Positions 33,133-41,969 of a DNA stretch of 64,000 nucleotides are shown here, one piece after another (positions within the stretch are counted from its first letter, which is position 1; each line of letters starts with the position of its first letter). The DNA lies in assembly GCA_964423095.1 (NCBI GenBank), contig CAYRDI010000005.1:1-64000 (forward strand). The letters are read 5' to 3'. The position numbers were made by a program, and so were the translations under genes. The notes below the pieces were generated by a model that made no database searches, had not been told where the DNA came from, and worked only from the letters and a program-made list of their open reading frames with translations. Source of the DNA: Micavibrio_A sp964423095 (GTDB taxonomy: Bacteria > Pseudomonadota > Alphaproteobacteria > Micavibrionales > Micavibrionaceae).

Positions 33133-34947
33133 ATGGCTCTTCATTCTCGTATCAATAAGGGCTTTTTTGCCGGGGCGATTGCCCTGATGCTGGTCATTCT
33201 GGCCGCACCAACGGTTGCCCATGCAACCAACAGTTCCACCACCACAACCCAGCAAGCGGTAAGTACCGCCAGTGCGGCGTATAACACGGCCGTTCAAGCC
33301 AACAATCAGGCGGCAACCGCCTACACCAGTGCCCAGCAAGCAGCAGCGGCGGCGGCGGCCACGCTCTCCACCGCACAACAAGCCTTAAGCAGCGCACAAG
33401 CCGCTCTCACAAGTGCCACGAGCACGGGTGCAACCGCCGCACAAATTACGGCACTTCAAAACAATGTCACGACGGCACAGGCACAGGTGACGAGTGCGAA
33501 TGCCGCATTGGCCACAGCACAAGCCAACAACACATCGGCGCAAAACGCCTATAATGCATCCATCCAGACATTGCAGACCACACAAACGGCCATGTCGAAC
33601 GCATTGACCCAATACAATGCCGCACTTGCCGCGAACAATGCCGCCATTCAAGCCGCGCAAGGCACGACGACACAGACCGCGGCCTCCACCGCCGCGGCAA
33701 TTTCAACCGCGCAGAGCAACCTTACGACCGCACAGACAAATCTTAGCAGTGCGCAATCCGCGTATAATGCAGCGTTGGCCGCACTAAACGCCGCTCAATC
33801 CGGCGGAGCCAGTGCCGCCACCATTTCGGCCCTGACATCTACGCTCGGTACCGCCACGGCAAGCCTGACAACAGCACAAAATGCTTTTAGTCTGGCACAA
33901 ACAGCCGTAACGGCGGCAAGTGCGTTGGCAAGCGGGGGGAGCGGTTCCCTGACCGGTTCTCTTACCAGTGCCCTTCTAAGTGCAAACAATACCGCGGCCA
34001 TGAATGCACAAAATGCGGCGAACGCCGCCGTGCGGAATGCGACCACACAAAATTTTAGTGCGTCAATGCAAAGCAATGCTTCGGCAACGGGCGGATGCGC
34101 CACGGGCACACTGGGTGCCATGATCTGTAATATCTTGACCTCCAGCTTCAACCTGCCGGGCCTCCTGGCTGGCTTGGCCTATCTGGCCGGTCTGGTTTGT
34201 GGGTTCCTTGGCATTATCAAACTAAAAGAGCATGTCGAAAGCCCCAACCAGGTGCCGATTTTCGACCCGATCAAACGCTTTATCGCGGGCGGCGCGTTCT
34301 TTGCCATGCCGTTCGTGATCGATGTTGCCATCACAACCATTCAAGGAGCATCTTCCAGTTCGGTGACAACCAGCCAGTTCAAAGGGCAGGTGTCGACCGG
34401 GGGTCTTGATTACATGATTTTCTCCCTGGTTCAAAACATCCTGACGCCCAGCATCTGGGCCATCGGATGGGTGGCCTGGTTCGGCGGTTTGATCATGGTG
34501 TTTATCGCGATTTCCCGTTTATTGAAATCAGAACAGGAAGGTGCAAGAGGCCCCACAGGGATAGGCACTATCGGTACGTTCGTGATTGCGGGATGCTTGC
34601 TGTCCCTGAACTCGATCATTTTCTATCTGAACAACTCCATCTTCAACACAGGGCATTTATCAACCTACGGTGCGCTTCAGTACACCAGCGGTCTCAGTAC
34701 GCCTGCCGCCGGCCACGCCCATGCGGTCATTTCATCGCTGGTGGCCTTTGCCGCCCTGATCGGGTGGGTGTCCGTTGTCCGCGGGTTGTTTATTATCCGC
34801 GGGGTTTCCGAAGGAAATTCCCAAGCCTCGATGATGGCCGCCATCACGCATATTATCGGCGGCGGGCTCGCCATCAACCTTGGCGGTGTCATTATGGCCG
34901 TACAGAATACGCTGGGTATCACGTCCTACGGGATCATATTCCAGTAA
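33133..34947 (+). CDS. DotE/IcmC-like type IVB secretion membrane protein fused to a long coiled coil
   Basis: From the ATG at 33133 the protein has 604 residues. It opens with a signal peptide (residues 1-31, GFFAGAIALMLVILAAPTVA). About 280 residues of Ala/Gln/Thr/Ser-rich heptad-like repeats follow (for example AQANNTSAQNAYNASIQTLQ), clearly an extended coiled coil. From about residue 317 a membrane module begins: LLAGLAYLAGLVCGFLGIIK, then LKEHVESPNQVPIFDPIKRF and AGGAFFAMPFVIDVAITTI. This segment aligns well with the DotP/IcmD protein at 41194-41583, and three or four further helices follow. DotE/IcmC and DotP/IcmD are related subunits, and dotE is absent from its usual place between dotF and dotP, so this is most likely the displaced DotE. 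The coiled-coil fusion is not a feature of Legionella IcmC. Confidence 0.7.
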   Translation: MALHSRINKGFFAGAIALMLVILAAPTVAHATNSSTTTTQQAVSTASAAYNTAVQANNQAATAYTSAQQAAAAAAATLSTAQQALSSAQAALTSATSTGATAAQITALQNNVTTAQAQVTSANAALATAQANNTSAQNAYNASIQTLQTTQTAMSNALTQYNAALAANNAAIQAAQGTTTQTAASTAAAISTAQSNLTTAQTNLSSAQSAYNAALAALNAAQSGGASAATISALTSTLGTATASLTTAQNAFSLAQTAVTAASALASGGSGSLTGSLTSALLSANNTAAMNAQNAANAAVRNATTQNFSASMQSNASATGGCATGTLGAMICNILTSSFNLPGLLAGLAYLAGLVCGFLGIIKLKEHVESPNQVPIFDPIKRFIAGGAFFAMPFVIDVAITTIQGASSSSVTTSQFKGQVSTGGLDYMIFSLVQNILTPSIWAIGWVAWFGGLIMVFIAISRLLKSEQEGARGPTGIGTIGTFVIAGCLLSLNSIIFYLNNSIFNTGHLSTYGALQYTSGLSTPAAGHAHAVISSLVAFAALIGWVSVVRGLFIIRGVSEGNSQASMMAAITHIIGGGLAINLGGVIMAVQNTLGITSYGIIFQ

Positions 34948-34950
34948 AAG

Positions 34951-34969
34951 TTTTACCTCCCTGGTAAAA
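34951..34969 (+). repeat. Perfect short hairpin just after the DotE-like gene
   Basis: TTTTACC-TCCCT-GGTAAAA forms a 7-bp stem 3 nt after the stop codon, directly before the main terminator. It could stabilise the 3' end of the transcript. Confidence 0.5.
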
Positions 34970-34976
34970 AACTAAA

Positions 34977-35003
34977 GGGAGCCGCAAGGCTCCCTCTTTT
35001 TTT
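34977..35003 (+). terminator. Intrinsic terminator of the DotE-like gene
   Basis: GGGAGCC-GCAA-GGCTCCC is followed by TCTTTTTTT. It lies 30 nt after the stop and before the convergent PII gene. Confidence 0.88.
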
Positions 35004-35019
35004 GAGATTTATTGTTTGC

Positions 35020-35358
35020 CTATAGTGCGTCATTGCCTTCTTCGCCGGTCCGGATTCGCCGCGCGCTCAAAAGATCGTATACGAAAATCTTTCCATCCCC
35101 GATACGACCCGTATTCGCCGCCGACTGGATCGCTTCCACCACCGATTTTTCAAGTTTATCGGGAATGGCAACCTCGAGTTTGACCTTGGGTAAAAAATTG
35201 ACCGAATATTCCGCCCCGCGATAGATTTCGGTTTGTCCTTTTTGCCGGCCATAGCCCTTTACTTCGGTAACGGTCAGACCTTCCACCCCCAAAGCCGTTA
35301 AGGATTCGCGGACATCGTCCAACTTGAAGGGCTTTATGATTGCCATGACCATTTTCAT
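35020..35358 (-). CDS. Nitrogen regulatory protein P-II (GlnB/GlnK)
   Basis: PII is a trimeric signal protein that senses 2-oxoglutarate, ATP and glutamine status. The 112-residue sequence has MVMAIIKPFKLDDVRESL at the start and the T-loop YRGAEYSVNFLPK with the uridylylatable Tyr. It ends with GDGKIFVYDLLSARRIRTGE. Neither glnA nor amtB is adjacent, so GlnB and GlnK cannot be told apart here. It is convergent with the DotE-like gene. Confidence 0.93.
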   Translation of the reverse strand: MKMVMAIIKPFKLDDVRESLTALGVEGLTVTEVKGYGRQKGQTEIYRGAEYSVNFLPKVKLEVAIPDKLEKSVVEAIQSAANTGRIGDGKIFVYDLLSARRIRTGEEGNDAL

Positions 35359-35462
35359 TTACGTTGCCTCTTTCTTCCGCACCTGTTTCGATGCTATGCG
35401 TTTCCTGATAAGAAGTACCAAGTTTCAGAACTTTGGTAAAGACAGCAGACAGGAGCGTTTCC

Positions 35463-36698
35463 ATGGCCAAAAAACCTGTAAAACCCAGCCCTGATTATGA
35501 CGTCGTTATCATCGGCGGCGGCCATGCCGGATGTACGATGGCGGCCCTTCTGGGCCAGAACGGGTTGCGCGTGGCCTGCCTCGACCGGGATTCACGGGAA
35601 TCCGTCCTTGATGTCCATTTCGATGGCCGTACCACCGCCATTTCCCATGCCTCGATGCAAATCCTAGAAAAAGCCGGTGTGTGGGAGACCCTTTCCCCTC
35701 TTGCTTGCCCCATTCTGGATATTCGCATCACCGAGAACGATTCACCCGTTCTTCTGGATTTTCCTTTGGATGAAGCGGGGGCACCGGCCTTTGGCTGGGT
35801 CGTCGAAAACAAGGATTTCAGACGGGTTTTGTTCGATCGCCTGAAGACTATAAAAACCGTTGATCACATCGCTCCGGCCCGTGCGGTATCTTTTGAAACA
35901 GGCGATGATAGAGTTACCGCTTCTCTCGAAGACGGAACGACATTGACAGCACCCCTGATGATCGGCGCAGACGGGAGACAATCCAGCGTACGGGCCTGGA
36001 TGGGTATTGAAACGCGCGGATGGTCTTACAAACAAAAGGCCGTCGTGTGCATGATCGAGCATGAAAACCCGCACAAGAATGTGGCATGGGAGAATTTCCG
36101 GGGCAGCGGGCCGCTCGCCATTCTTCCCGTCAACGACGATGCAAAAGGCAGACACCGTTCCACACTGGTCTGGACCGAAGAGGCACAGGCCAAGACATCC
36201 ATCGCCGGTTGGGACGAAAATATTTTTAATGCCGCCCTCAACGAACGGATCCCGGATCATTACGGTGCGGCGCGTGCGGCGGGTCCGCGTTTTTCCTATC
36301 CTTTGAGCTTATCACACGCACATAGATACGTTGCAAAGCGCACCGCCCTGATCGCGGACGCTGCGCACGGTATACACCCAATCGCAGGACAAGGATTGAA
36401 TTTAGGCTTTCGGGATATATACGTCCTCGGCAATCTCCTGACCGATGCGCACAAATCCGGCGATGATCTTGGCAGCGATGTTCTTTTAAAACGCTACGAA
36501 GACTTGCGCTACAAGGACAATATGATGATGGCCGCCGCCACCGATGCGTTGAACAAGATATTTTCCAACGACAGTCGTTCGCTTGGCCTTGCAAGAAAAA
36601 TCGGTTTGCGGTTGATCCAACGGATGCCCGCCACACGAAAATTTTTCATGCGTCATGCCATGGGTACAGGTGGGGATTGGAAGAAAATCGCCAAGTAG
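35463..36698 (+). CDS. FAD-dependent UbiH/UbiF/COQ6-family monooxygenase
   Basis: This flavin hydroxylase of 411 residues acts in ubiquinone ring hydroxylation. The N-terminus has DYDVVIIGGGHAGCTMAALL (GxGxxG FAD site). The mid-region reads APLMIGADGRQSSVRAWMGI (DG motif), and the C-terminal GD-like motif is ALIADAAHGIHPIAGQGLNL. The ATG at 35463 has an AGGAG site; a GTG-like start at 35433 is less likely. Which ring position it hydroxylates cannot be told. It abuts the convergent T4BSS gene cluster (4 nt), so it marks the left border of the secretion locus proper. Confidence 0.92.
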   Translation: MAKKPVKPSPDYDVVIIGGGHAGCTMAALLGQNGLRVACLDRDSRESVLDVHFDGRTTAISHASMQILEKAGVWETLSPLACPILDIRITENDSPVLLDFPLDEAGAPAFGWVVENKDFRRVLFDRLKTIKTVDHIAPARAVSFETGDDRVTASLEDGTTLTAPLMIGADGRQSSVRAWMGIETRGWSYKQKAVVCMIEHENPHKNVAWENFRGSGPLAILPVNDDAKGRHRSTLVWTEEAQAKTSIAGWDENIFNAALNERIPDHYGAARAAGPRFSYPLSLSHAHRYVAKRTALIADAAHGIHPIAGQGLNLGFRDIYVLGNLLTDAHKSGDDLGSDVLLKRYEDLRYKDNMMMAAATDALNKIFSNDSRSLGLARKIGLRLIQRMPATRKFFMRHAMGTGGDWKKIAK

Positions 36699-36701
36699 GT
36701 T

Positions 36702-37343
36702 TTATTCGCCGAACAACGGCGGCAAATCCTGACTGTCATAAATCGCGCCACCTTCTTTCAAAAGCGGGTTTTTCCAGTTCGGTGGCATAATCCTGTATGG
36801 ATCACTGGCGATAACCGTGGGCAGTATTTTATTGAATTCATCCACTTTTTTCTGTTCCACTGGCCGCCGGTTTCGTTCGATTTTGGTCACCTTCAGGTTT
36901 CCTGCCTTGGTCGTCCCAAAGTTGCATTCGATCATTTCCCGCTTATATTCCCCGAACGGATCCACGCTGGTGTAATAAATTCGCACAGATGATGGAGAAC
37001 CTTCCAGATCCGTATAATTCAATGTTTGCGGATAAGGCGTATCCATTTCTAAAAAAACGGAGCAGATTCCAAAACTAATCGGCCCTTCTTTGGGCTGGCA
37101 GCCGAAAAAGAGCAGAACAGAGAGCAGCAAAAAGACACCCGCCGCGCCGTAAACAATCTGTTTTTTGTTTTTCGGATTTGTATCCTTTTTATTTTTATTG
37201 GCTTCGCGCGTCAGCGTTTCATCCAAAGACACATCACCGATAGGCCTTTGCGGCGGCGGCGTTTCTTCAACAAAGACCGGCGTATCGAAATCATCCGCGT
37301 CATCCGGTTCTTTCGGGGGCTGGTTTTTATCATCCTTTTTCAT
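36702..37343 (-). CDS. Bitopic protein at the end of the dotI-dotO operon, unknown
   Basis: This 213-residue protein has an acidic, Pro-rich cytoplasmic N-terminus (EPDDADDFDTPVFVEETPPP). One transmembrane helix follows (IVYGAAGVFLLLSVLLFFG, about residues 63-82), then a periplasmic domain of about 130 residues with several Cys (GCQPKEGPISFGICSVF, MIECNFG). It follows dotO by 9 nt and so belongs to the operon. I do not recognise it as a Legionella Dot/Icm protein; an IncI-TraV-like position is possible. Its acidic tail resembles those of DotF and DotG in this operon. Confidence 0.68.
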   Translation of the reverse strand: MKKDDKNQPPKEPDDADDFDTPVFVEETPPPQRPIGDVSLDETLTREANKNKKDTNPKNKKQIVYGAAGVFLLLSVLLFFGCQPKEGPISFGICSVFLEMDTPYPQTLNYTDLEGSPSSVRIYYTSVDPFGEYKREMIECNFGTTKAGNLKVTKIERNRRPVEQKKVDEFNKILPTVIASDPYRIMPPNWKNPLLKEGGAIYDSQDLPPLFGE

Positions 37344-37352
37344 GATCCGTTC

Positions 37353-40346
37353 CTATGCCGGAACCTGTTCATCGGGATTCTTGAGCTTGGTTGTGCTCGC
37401 TTCGATCAGTTCGTTGACAATATCCTGTACCACCTGTGATACGGCGGCGGATCGCACTTCGCCCTTTTCGGCCAGCATCATCACACGGCGTTTGATTTCA
37501 CCGCGCGCCGATCCCCCCGGAAAGTTGACAGCCAGAACCTGCCGCGCACGGCCCGCGCCGAGTTTGGAATAAAGCCGGTTGCGGATGGCAACATCTTCGG
37601 CAGACGTCGAAAGGGCCCACAGTTCAATCGGCCCCAGCGTGTTGAGGAGATGTTGTTCGTACTTGCCTTCAACCGTTCCCAACACAAAGAGAACGGGCGC
37701 GCCGCCCGCACGCGGGCCGGTCAGTTTATAACGGATGATGTTCCGCGCCGTTTGTGAAAGGCCGAACCGTTCGCGGATGTTGTCCACCGCCTGATCCGAA
37801 ATGGCCGCCCCAAGAACCCAGATACCCGTGGCCAGATCCACCATGTCCGCATCGAAGTCATCGAGAAGCTGTGAAGACAGGGCGATTTGCACGCCGCGTT
37901 TCCGCCCTTCCCGCACATCGCGGACGACCTGCGATCGCACGGAACGGGATTTGGAGGTTCTGTGAAATTCGTCGTAGCAAAGTCTTTTGGGTGTTTCGAT
38001 GATATTTTGCAAACGCAGTTCATGGTAAAGTCGGTATTTTTCCGGCATGTGTTCGATCATTTCCATACCCACCCACCAGGATCGCACCAACACGTGCCGG
38101 GCCAGCATGTACATGATCGAGGTCTGACGGTCAGCGGAATCATCCCCTTGTGGCGATACATCCATCAGGTCAAGCGAACACACACGCGCGCTCGACACAT
38201 CAAAACGCGTGATCCCCGAAAGAATCGGAAATTCACGGATGGCCGATGTCACCATCCGTTCGAATGCGTTGATGACACTTTCCGATGTCAATCCGACAGC
38301 CGTTTCTTCGAGAAGCGAACGAATTTGCGGGCGGCGCGAGGCTGTGATCGCATCCGCCAACGTCGGAACGGCATAGCGTTGTGCCAGAATGGCCACATGA
38401 GTTTCGCCAAGATCGAACATCCGGTCCACCACATCCCACCAATAGGGATCGGAAGGAAGATGGAGATTGTGTTTTGCGATGGCCTCATCCACTTCGGCAT
38501 CAAGGCGCGGCAAATAGGGGCGCGGTTCTGCGTTCGCCGAACCGTCATCCCGCCAGCGGAACATTTCATCGACCACGAGACCTGCGAGCTGCTGAATCCC
38601 GTCATAGGGACGCTCCTGACCCGGCGAGGTACACAGCAGAGTCAGGAGTTCGACAAGATAGCTGCGCTCATCAAGCATCGGATAACGGCATCCGAGCTGC
38701 GTATCAAAAGGGTTGACGGCGTATTGCTGCGTCATCTGCAACCGGTAGGCCATCGCTTCGTGCTGGCGGTCTTCGGGCAGGGCTTCTTTAATCAGCGAAA
38801 TCATCCCCGATGAAGACGGCCCGATGTCGATCACCGCCAGGAAGGGCAATTGTGACAGACCGGGTGTCAGGCAGCATGCCATGTTCGTGGAGTTCAAAAG
38901 TACCGATTTACCGGCACCTGGCTGTGCGAAGATCAAATCGAACCACGTCGTGGTCATGTTCGTTCCGGTCTGATAGGGCCAGACCTTGCCATCCGGCGTT
39001 CGGAAGAGCATGGCCCCGTTCTGGAACGGTGACGATGGCCGTTGCCACGGCATCAGCTTCATCACCTCGAACATCGGCGCGATGGCGGGTGGTGCCGTCC
39101 CGGCGCAATGAATTCCCATCGCCGAACTCATAACACAATCCAGCGGATCGCCGGAAAATTCTGATACCTGACAGTAACCCCATGATTCCATCGCCTGGAT
39201 CAGGTTGGAAAGACGATCCTGTAAAAGACGCAAATTATCGCGCGGGGCCCATGTCGCCATGGAAATCCGCAAGCGCACGACTGGCTCCTTACGCGCCATC
39301 CGCTGCAACCCTTCGAGCGAGAACTTGATCTGTTTGTTCAGCGCGTTGGTAACGCCGAGAATGGTGGCGGCAAAGGCACGGAACTGCGTTGCATAAACCC
39401 CGCCGCCCTCAATCAAAAACGATACACGATACGGAACCTTTGCTTCGAACAAGCGGTTCAGCAACATCGGGAACGGGCTGGGGTCCATGGGCGCAAGCGT
39501 CATATCCGCACCACCCCAGACCAGATCGCCGATCCGGACTATCGATTCGTTCAAAACATAGCAGTCCGCCAGCGCCAATTGTTGTTTCAATGTCGGCCAT
39601 ACGATGTCGGAAAGATCCGTGCGCGATGCAGGTGCGCGGGGCGGGATAGGATCCCCCGGCAGACACGCGCGCCAGTTTTCATGTGCCTTTGTTGGATACA
39701 GGTTGTTTTTAACCGCCCGCAGCGCATCGTGGACTTCCAGCACTTCACCTTTGATCCCCAGTTCGTCCAGCGATGACATCACGGATGCAATATAGGATTT
39801 ATGGCGCGTGCGCAAAGCATCGAGGGCCGCCAGAGGATTTTGTGAAAAGCCGGCGCGAACCCATTTTTTACGGTGCGCTTCCTGCGATGCTCTTTTGAGT
39901 TCGTTTTTCGTCAGGATCGAAGGTCTGGTCCAAAGGACGAAATAACATTCTTCGTAAGACAAATAACGCGAAAGATGGCGCACACGTTCTTCGAAAATAT
40001 CGCGGACATCCATTTCGATTGATTCCGCCGTCAGCCGTGAAGGATCAAGCAATTCTTCGAGATACGGCGTTGTCCGGCCTGGATCGCGCACGAAATAAAC
40101 CTGCAGTGCGTGTCCCTGACGATCAAAACGGGAACCGATCTTGATCGTCGCGCCTTCCACCAGAAAGTTATATTCTTCTTCCCCGATGATCTGTCGCGAT
40201 CCGTCGATTTTTACATAGGAAACAAGAGACCCGTCGGCAGCCGCCAGCGTGATGTCGTCATCCGCCGTTTCAAGGCGAATGAACGTATCCAGCGATTGTT
40301 TTAAAGCGACCTGGAAGGGCGCGAAAAGTTTGTCCAAAAAACGCAT
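37353..40346 (-). CDS. dotO: Type IVB secretion system ATPase DotO/IcmB
   Basis: DotO (IncI TraU) is the VirB4-like cytoplasmic ATPase of the system and forms a hexamer of dimers with DotB. The length of 997 residues is close to Legionella IcmB. The Walker A motif is FAQPGAGKSVLLNS with Lys480, preceded by GKVWPYQTGTNMTTTWFDLI. Further motifs are FLAVIDIGPSSSGMISLI and RLCYDEFHRTSKSRSVRSQV (Walker B region with DE), followed by GRKRGVQIALSSQLLDDF. It follows dotN with a 140-nt spacer and is followed closely by the bitopic acidic protein. Confidence 0.92.
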   Translation of the reverse strand: MRFLDKLFAPFQVALKQSLDTFIRLETADDDITLAAADGSLVSYVKIDGSRQIIGEEEYNFLVEGATIKIGSRFDRQGHALQVYFVRDPGRTTPYLEELLDPSRLTAESIEMDVRDIFEERVRHLSRYLSYEECYFVLWTRPSILTKNELKRASQEAHRKKWVRAGFSQNPLAALDALRTRHKSYIASVMSSLDELGIKGEVLEVHDALRAVKNNLYPTKAHENWRACLPGDPIPPRAPASRTDLSDIVWPTLKQQLALADCYVLNESIVRIGDLVWGGADMTLAPMDPSPFPMLLNRLFEAKVPYRVSFLIEGGGVYATQFRAFAATILGVTNALNKQIKFSLEGLQRMARKEPVVRLRISMATWAPRDNLRLLQDRLSNLIQAMESWGYCQVSEFSGDPLDCVMSSAMGIHCAGTAPPAIAPMFEVMKLMPWQRPSSPFQNGAMLFRTPDGKVWPYQTGTNMTTTWFDLIFAQPGAGKSVLLNSTNMACCLTPGLSQLPFLAVIDIGPSSSGMISLIKEALPEDRQHEAMAYRLQMTQQYAVNPFDTQLGCRYPMLDERSYLVELLTLLCTSPGQERPYDGIQQLAGLVVDEMFRWRDDGSANAEPRPYLPRLDAEVDEAIAKHNLHLPSDPYWWDVVDRMFDLGETHVAILAQRYAVPTLADAITASRRPQIRSLLEETAVGLTSESVINAFERMVTSAIREFPILSGITRFDVSSARVCSLDLMDVSPQGDDSADRQTSIMYMLARHVLVRSWWVGMEMIEHMPEKYRLYHELRLQNIIETPKRLCYDEFHRTSKSRSVRSQVVRDVREGRKRGVQIALSSQLLDDFDADMVDLATGIWVLGAAISDQAVDNIRERFGLSQTARNIIRYKLTGPRAGGAPVLFVLGTVEGKYEQHLLNTLGPIELWALSTSAEDVAIRNRLYSKLGAGRARQVLAVNFPGGSARGEIKRRVMMLAEKGEVRSAAVSQVVQDIVNELIEASTTKLKNPDEQVPA

Positions 40347-40390
40347 GGGCGATGAAGGCCGTTTACAAGATATAATCCGATGTAAAGGGT

Positions 40391-40396
40391 ATTATA
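40391..40396 (-). promoter_or_regulatory. Candidate -10 element (TATAAT) upstream of dotO
   Basis: A perfect TATAAT on the minus strand lies in the 140-nt dotN-dotO spacer, about 45 nt before the dotO ATG, without a good -35 box. It could be an internal promoter; the evidence is weak. Confidence 0.3.
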
Positions 40397-40485
40397 CTAT
40401 GTACCGAGAATATAGAGGAAATTTGCAATTATTCTGGGGTTTAAACAATGACGTCCGCCTTGATGCCGCCAGACGCGCGCGTTCT

Positions 40486-41175
40486 TCAAGCCGCCTGCTT
40501 CATTTTTGCATAAAGCATTTTCCAGCCGCTTGGCGGATTGTTGCCAAAGGGGCCGTCCTTGGAACGCCAATATGCCAGAATTTGCGGGAACTGGTTGAAT
40601 TTCAAATCGCCTTCGGTGATGTTGCGCCGGTCCAGCGGAAAAAGACGAACACCCTTAAGTTTCTGCTCGCGGGCCGCGTAGTGCTTGGGCCCAAGAAAAT
40701 CGCGGAATACGGTGGCAAGAAAGAACGGATCGTCCGTGGCCATACGCGTTTTGGCATCTTCACGGCGCGCCATCAGAGAATCCAGTGCCGCACGCGCCGT
40801 ATCCGCCATGCTTCCTTGCGAAATCCGTGCGACATAAATGGCGCGGGCGATGTGATTGAGTTCCGCTTGTTCGATTTCCGGCAACCAGACCAGCACCCCT
40901 GAATTCATCTGGCTGGCACGATCAAGATCGAAACATTGGTGACAAAAAATACAAGCGGTTGCAAGGTTGTCCACCCGCAAATCTTCACCATTGCCATTCA
41001 GGTAAACGACTTCTTGATATTTTTGGGAATGAAAACCGCAAAAACGGCATGTGTGATTGTCGCGCTCAAGAATCTTCGGGCGCAATTCCTGCATTTGCTG
41101 CCCCGACTTCTCAACGATTTGGGCATTGCCCGATGTACGGACAATGCCCAGATTTATTGGTAAGAGTTCCATCAA
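40486..41175 (-). CDS. dotN: Type IVB secretion protein DotN/IcmJ
   Basis: DotN (IncI TraT) is a zinc-binding cytoplasmic protein that in Legionella joins the DotL coupling complex. The protein of 229 residues has an HNH-like zinc site formed by HTCRFCGFHSQKYQEVVYLN (C43, C46) and LATACIFCHQCFDLD (C75, C78). It also has the family's FLATVFRDFLG region and the C-terminal RRNITEGDLKFNQFPQILAYW. It follows dotP by 18 nt, as in Legionella icmD-icmJ-icmB. Its usual partner, DotL, is not in the window. Confidence 0.88.
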   Translation of the reverse strand: MMELLPINLGIVRTSGNAQIVEKSGQQMQELRPKILERDNHTCRFCGFHSQKYQEVVYLNGNGEDLRVDNLATACIFCHQCFDLDRASQMNSGVLVWLPEIEQAELNHIARAIYVARISQGSMADTARAALDSLMARREDAKTRMATDDPFFLATVFRDFLGPKHYAAREQKLKGVRLFPLDRRNITEGDLKFNQFPQILAYWRSKDGPFGNNPPSGWKMLYAKMKQAA

Positions 41176-41193
41176 CCCTTGTGTCGCTTCAGA

Positions 41194-41583
41194 CTACGGT
41201 ACGACTTGCAGCTGCAGGGCTTTGACCTGCGGTGCCACAACAACCTGACCGTTGTTCCCGATGGTCGTACGCATTGCTTCGTACACGATCGGCAGGGCGA
41301 ACAGAGCACCACCGGCAGCGAGGCGGATCGCACCTTGTTGCAGCGGGGTCTGGCCCGGGTTTTCAACGTGATCCTTGATTTTCAGAACGCCCAGAACGCC
41401 CAGCAGCGTGCCCATCATGTAGGACAGACCGGATACCAGACCGGGGATCGTGGAAATGGAGGCTTCCATGTTCGTCACGATGTTCTGGAACGAGTTCGCG
41501 GATGCAGATTCCACACCGCTTACCATTCCGATGAAAACGGCCGCGGAGGCCATCATCATTTTACGTTTAATTGTCTTTTTCAT
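41194..41583 (-). CDS. dotP: Type IVB secretion inner-membrane protein DotP/IcmD
   Basis: The ATG at 41583 with AGGAG upstream gives a 129-residue protein. A signal-like first helix (MMMASAAVFIGMVSGVESA) precedes LVSGLSYMMGTLLGVLGVLK and IKDHVENPGQTPLQQGAIRL, then AAGGALFALPIVYEAM. This is the IcmD/DotP pattern and is also shared by the DotE-like protein at 33133. It sits just before dotN, as in Legionella (icmD-icmJ-icmB). The longer ORF start at 41643 precedes the ribosome-binding site and is rejected. A spacer of almost 390 nt separates it from dotF, where icmC would normally be. Confidence 0.85.
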   Translation of the reverse strand: MKKTIKRKMMMASAAVFIGMVSGVESASANSFQNIVTNMEASISTIPGLVSGLSYMMGTLLGVLGVLKIKDHVENPGQTPLQQGAIRLAAGGALFALPIVYEAMRTTIGNNGQVVVAPQVKALQLQVVP

Positions 41584-41969
41584 TGTCGTTCTCCTTCTAT
41601 AGATACCAGTGATTAAAGTTCCAAATTTCCTGTATGCTTTCAAACCCGCAAAAAAGAATTCGTCATCCGTATTGTGCCATCTGTTATCCAGTATACAAAA
41701 TCAAAATTCTTTTTGCGAATTTGAAGCCGTCCTTTTTGGAAGAGGGTTCCCTCTATCCCCGTTTGTCCGGGACAATATCCGTTTTCCTCACCCTATAAGA
41801 TTATTAAATCACAATTCGGACAAATAAGGCAAATTTGTGGAGATGATGCCGGGAATCATAAATAACCCTTTGTTATAAAACGATTTTTATCTCGTTATCC
41901 AACCCCGTTTTCAACGCGACATCCAATCAATTAAGGCGGGATTGTGGCAAGCTCGACAAAATTGCCACC
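41584..41969 (-). promoter_or_regulatory. AT-rich spacer between dotF and dotP with two palindromes
   Basis: No gene of plausible length is seen in these 386 nt. It contains two perfect palindromes, AGAGGG-TT-CCCTCT (41741-41754) and TTGTCC-G-GGACAA (41763-41775), and is more AT-rich than the flanking genes. In Legionella and IncI plasmids this is where icmC/traQ sits. It probably holds the end of the dotI-dotF transcript and a promoter for dotP-dotO, though no clear -35/-10 pair was found. Confidence 0.45.

Noticed and set aside
33235..34080. Ala/Thr/Gln-rich repeat region considered as a tandem DNA repeat or phase-variable adhesin
   Set aside because: The protein pattern is heptad-like, but the DNA units are not near-identical and no short tandem repeat is present. 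A coiled coil explains it better.
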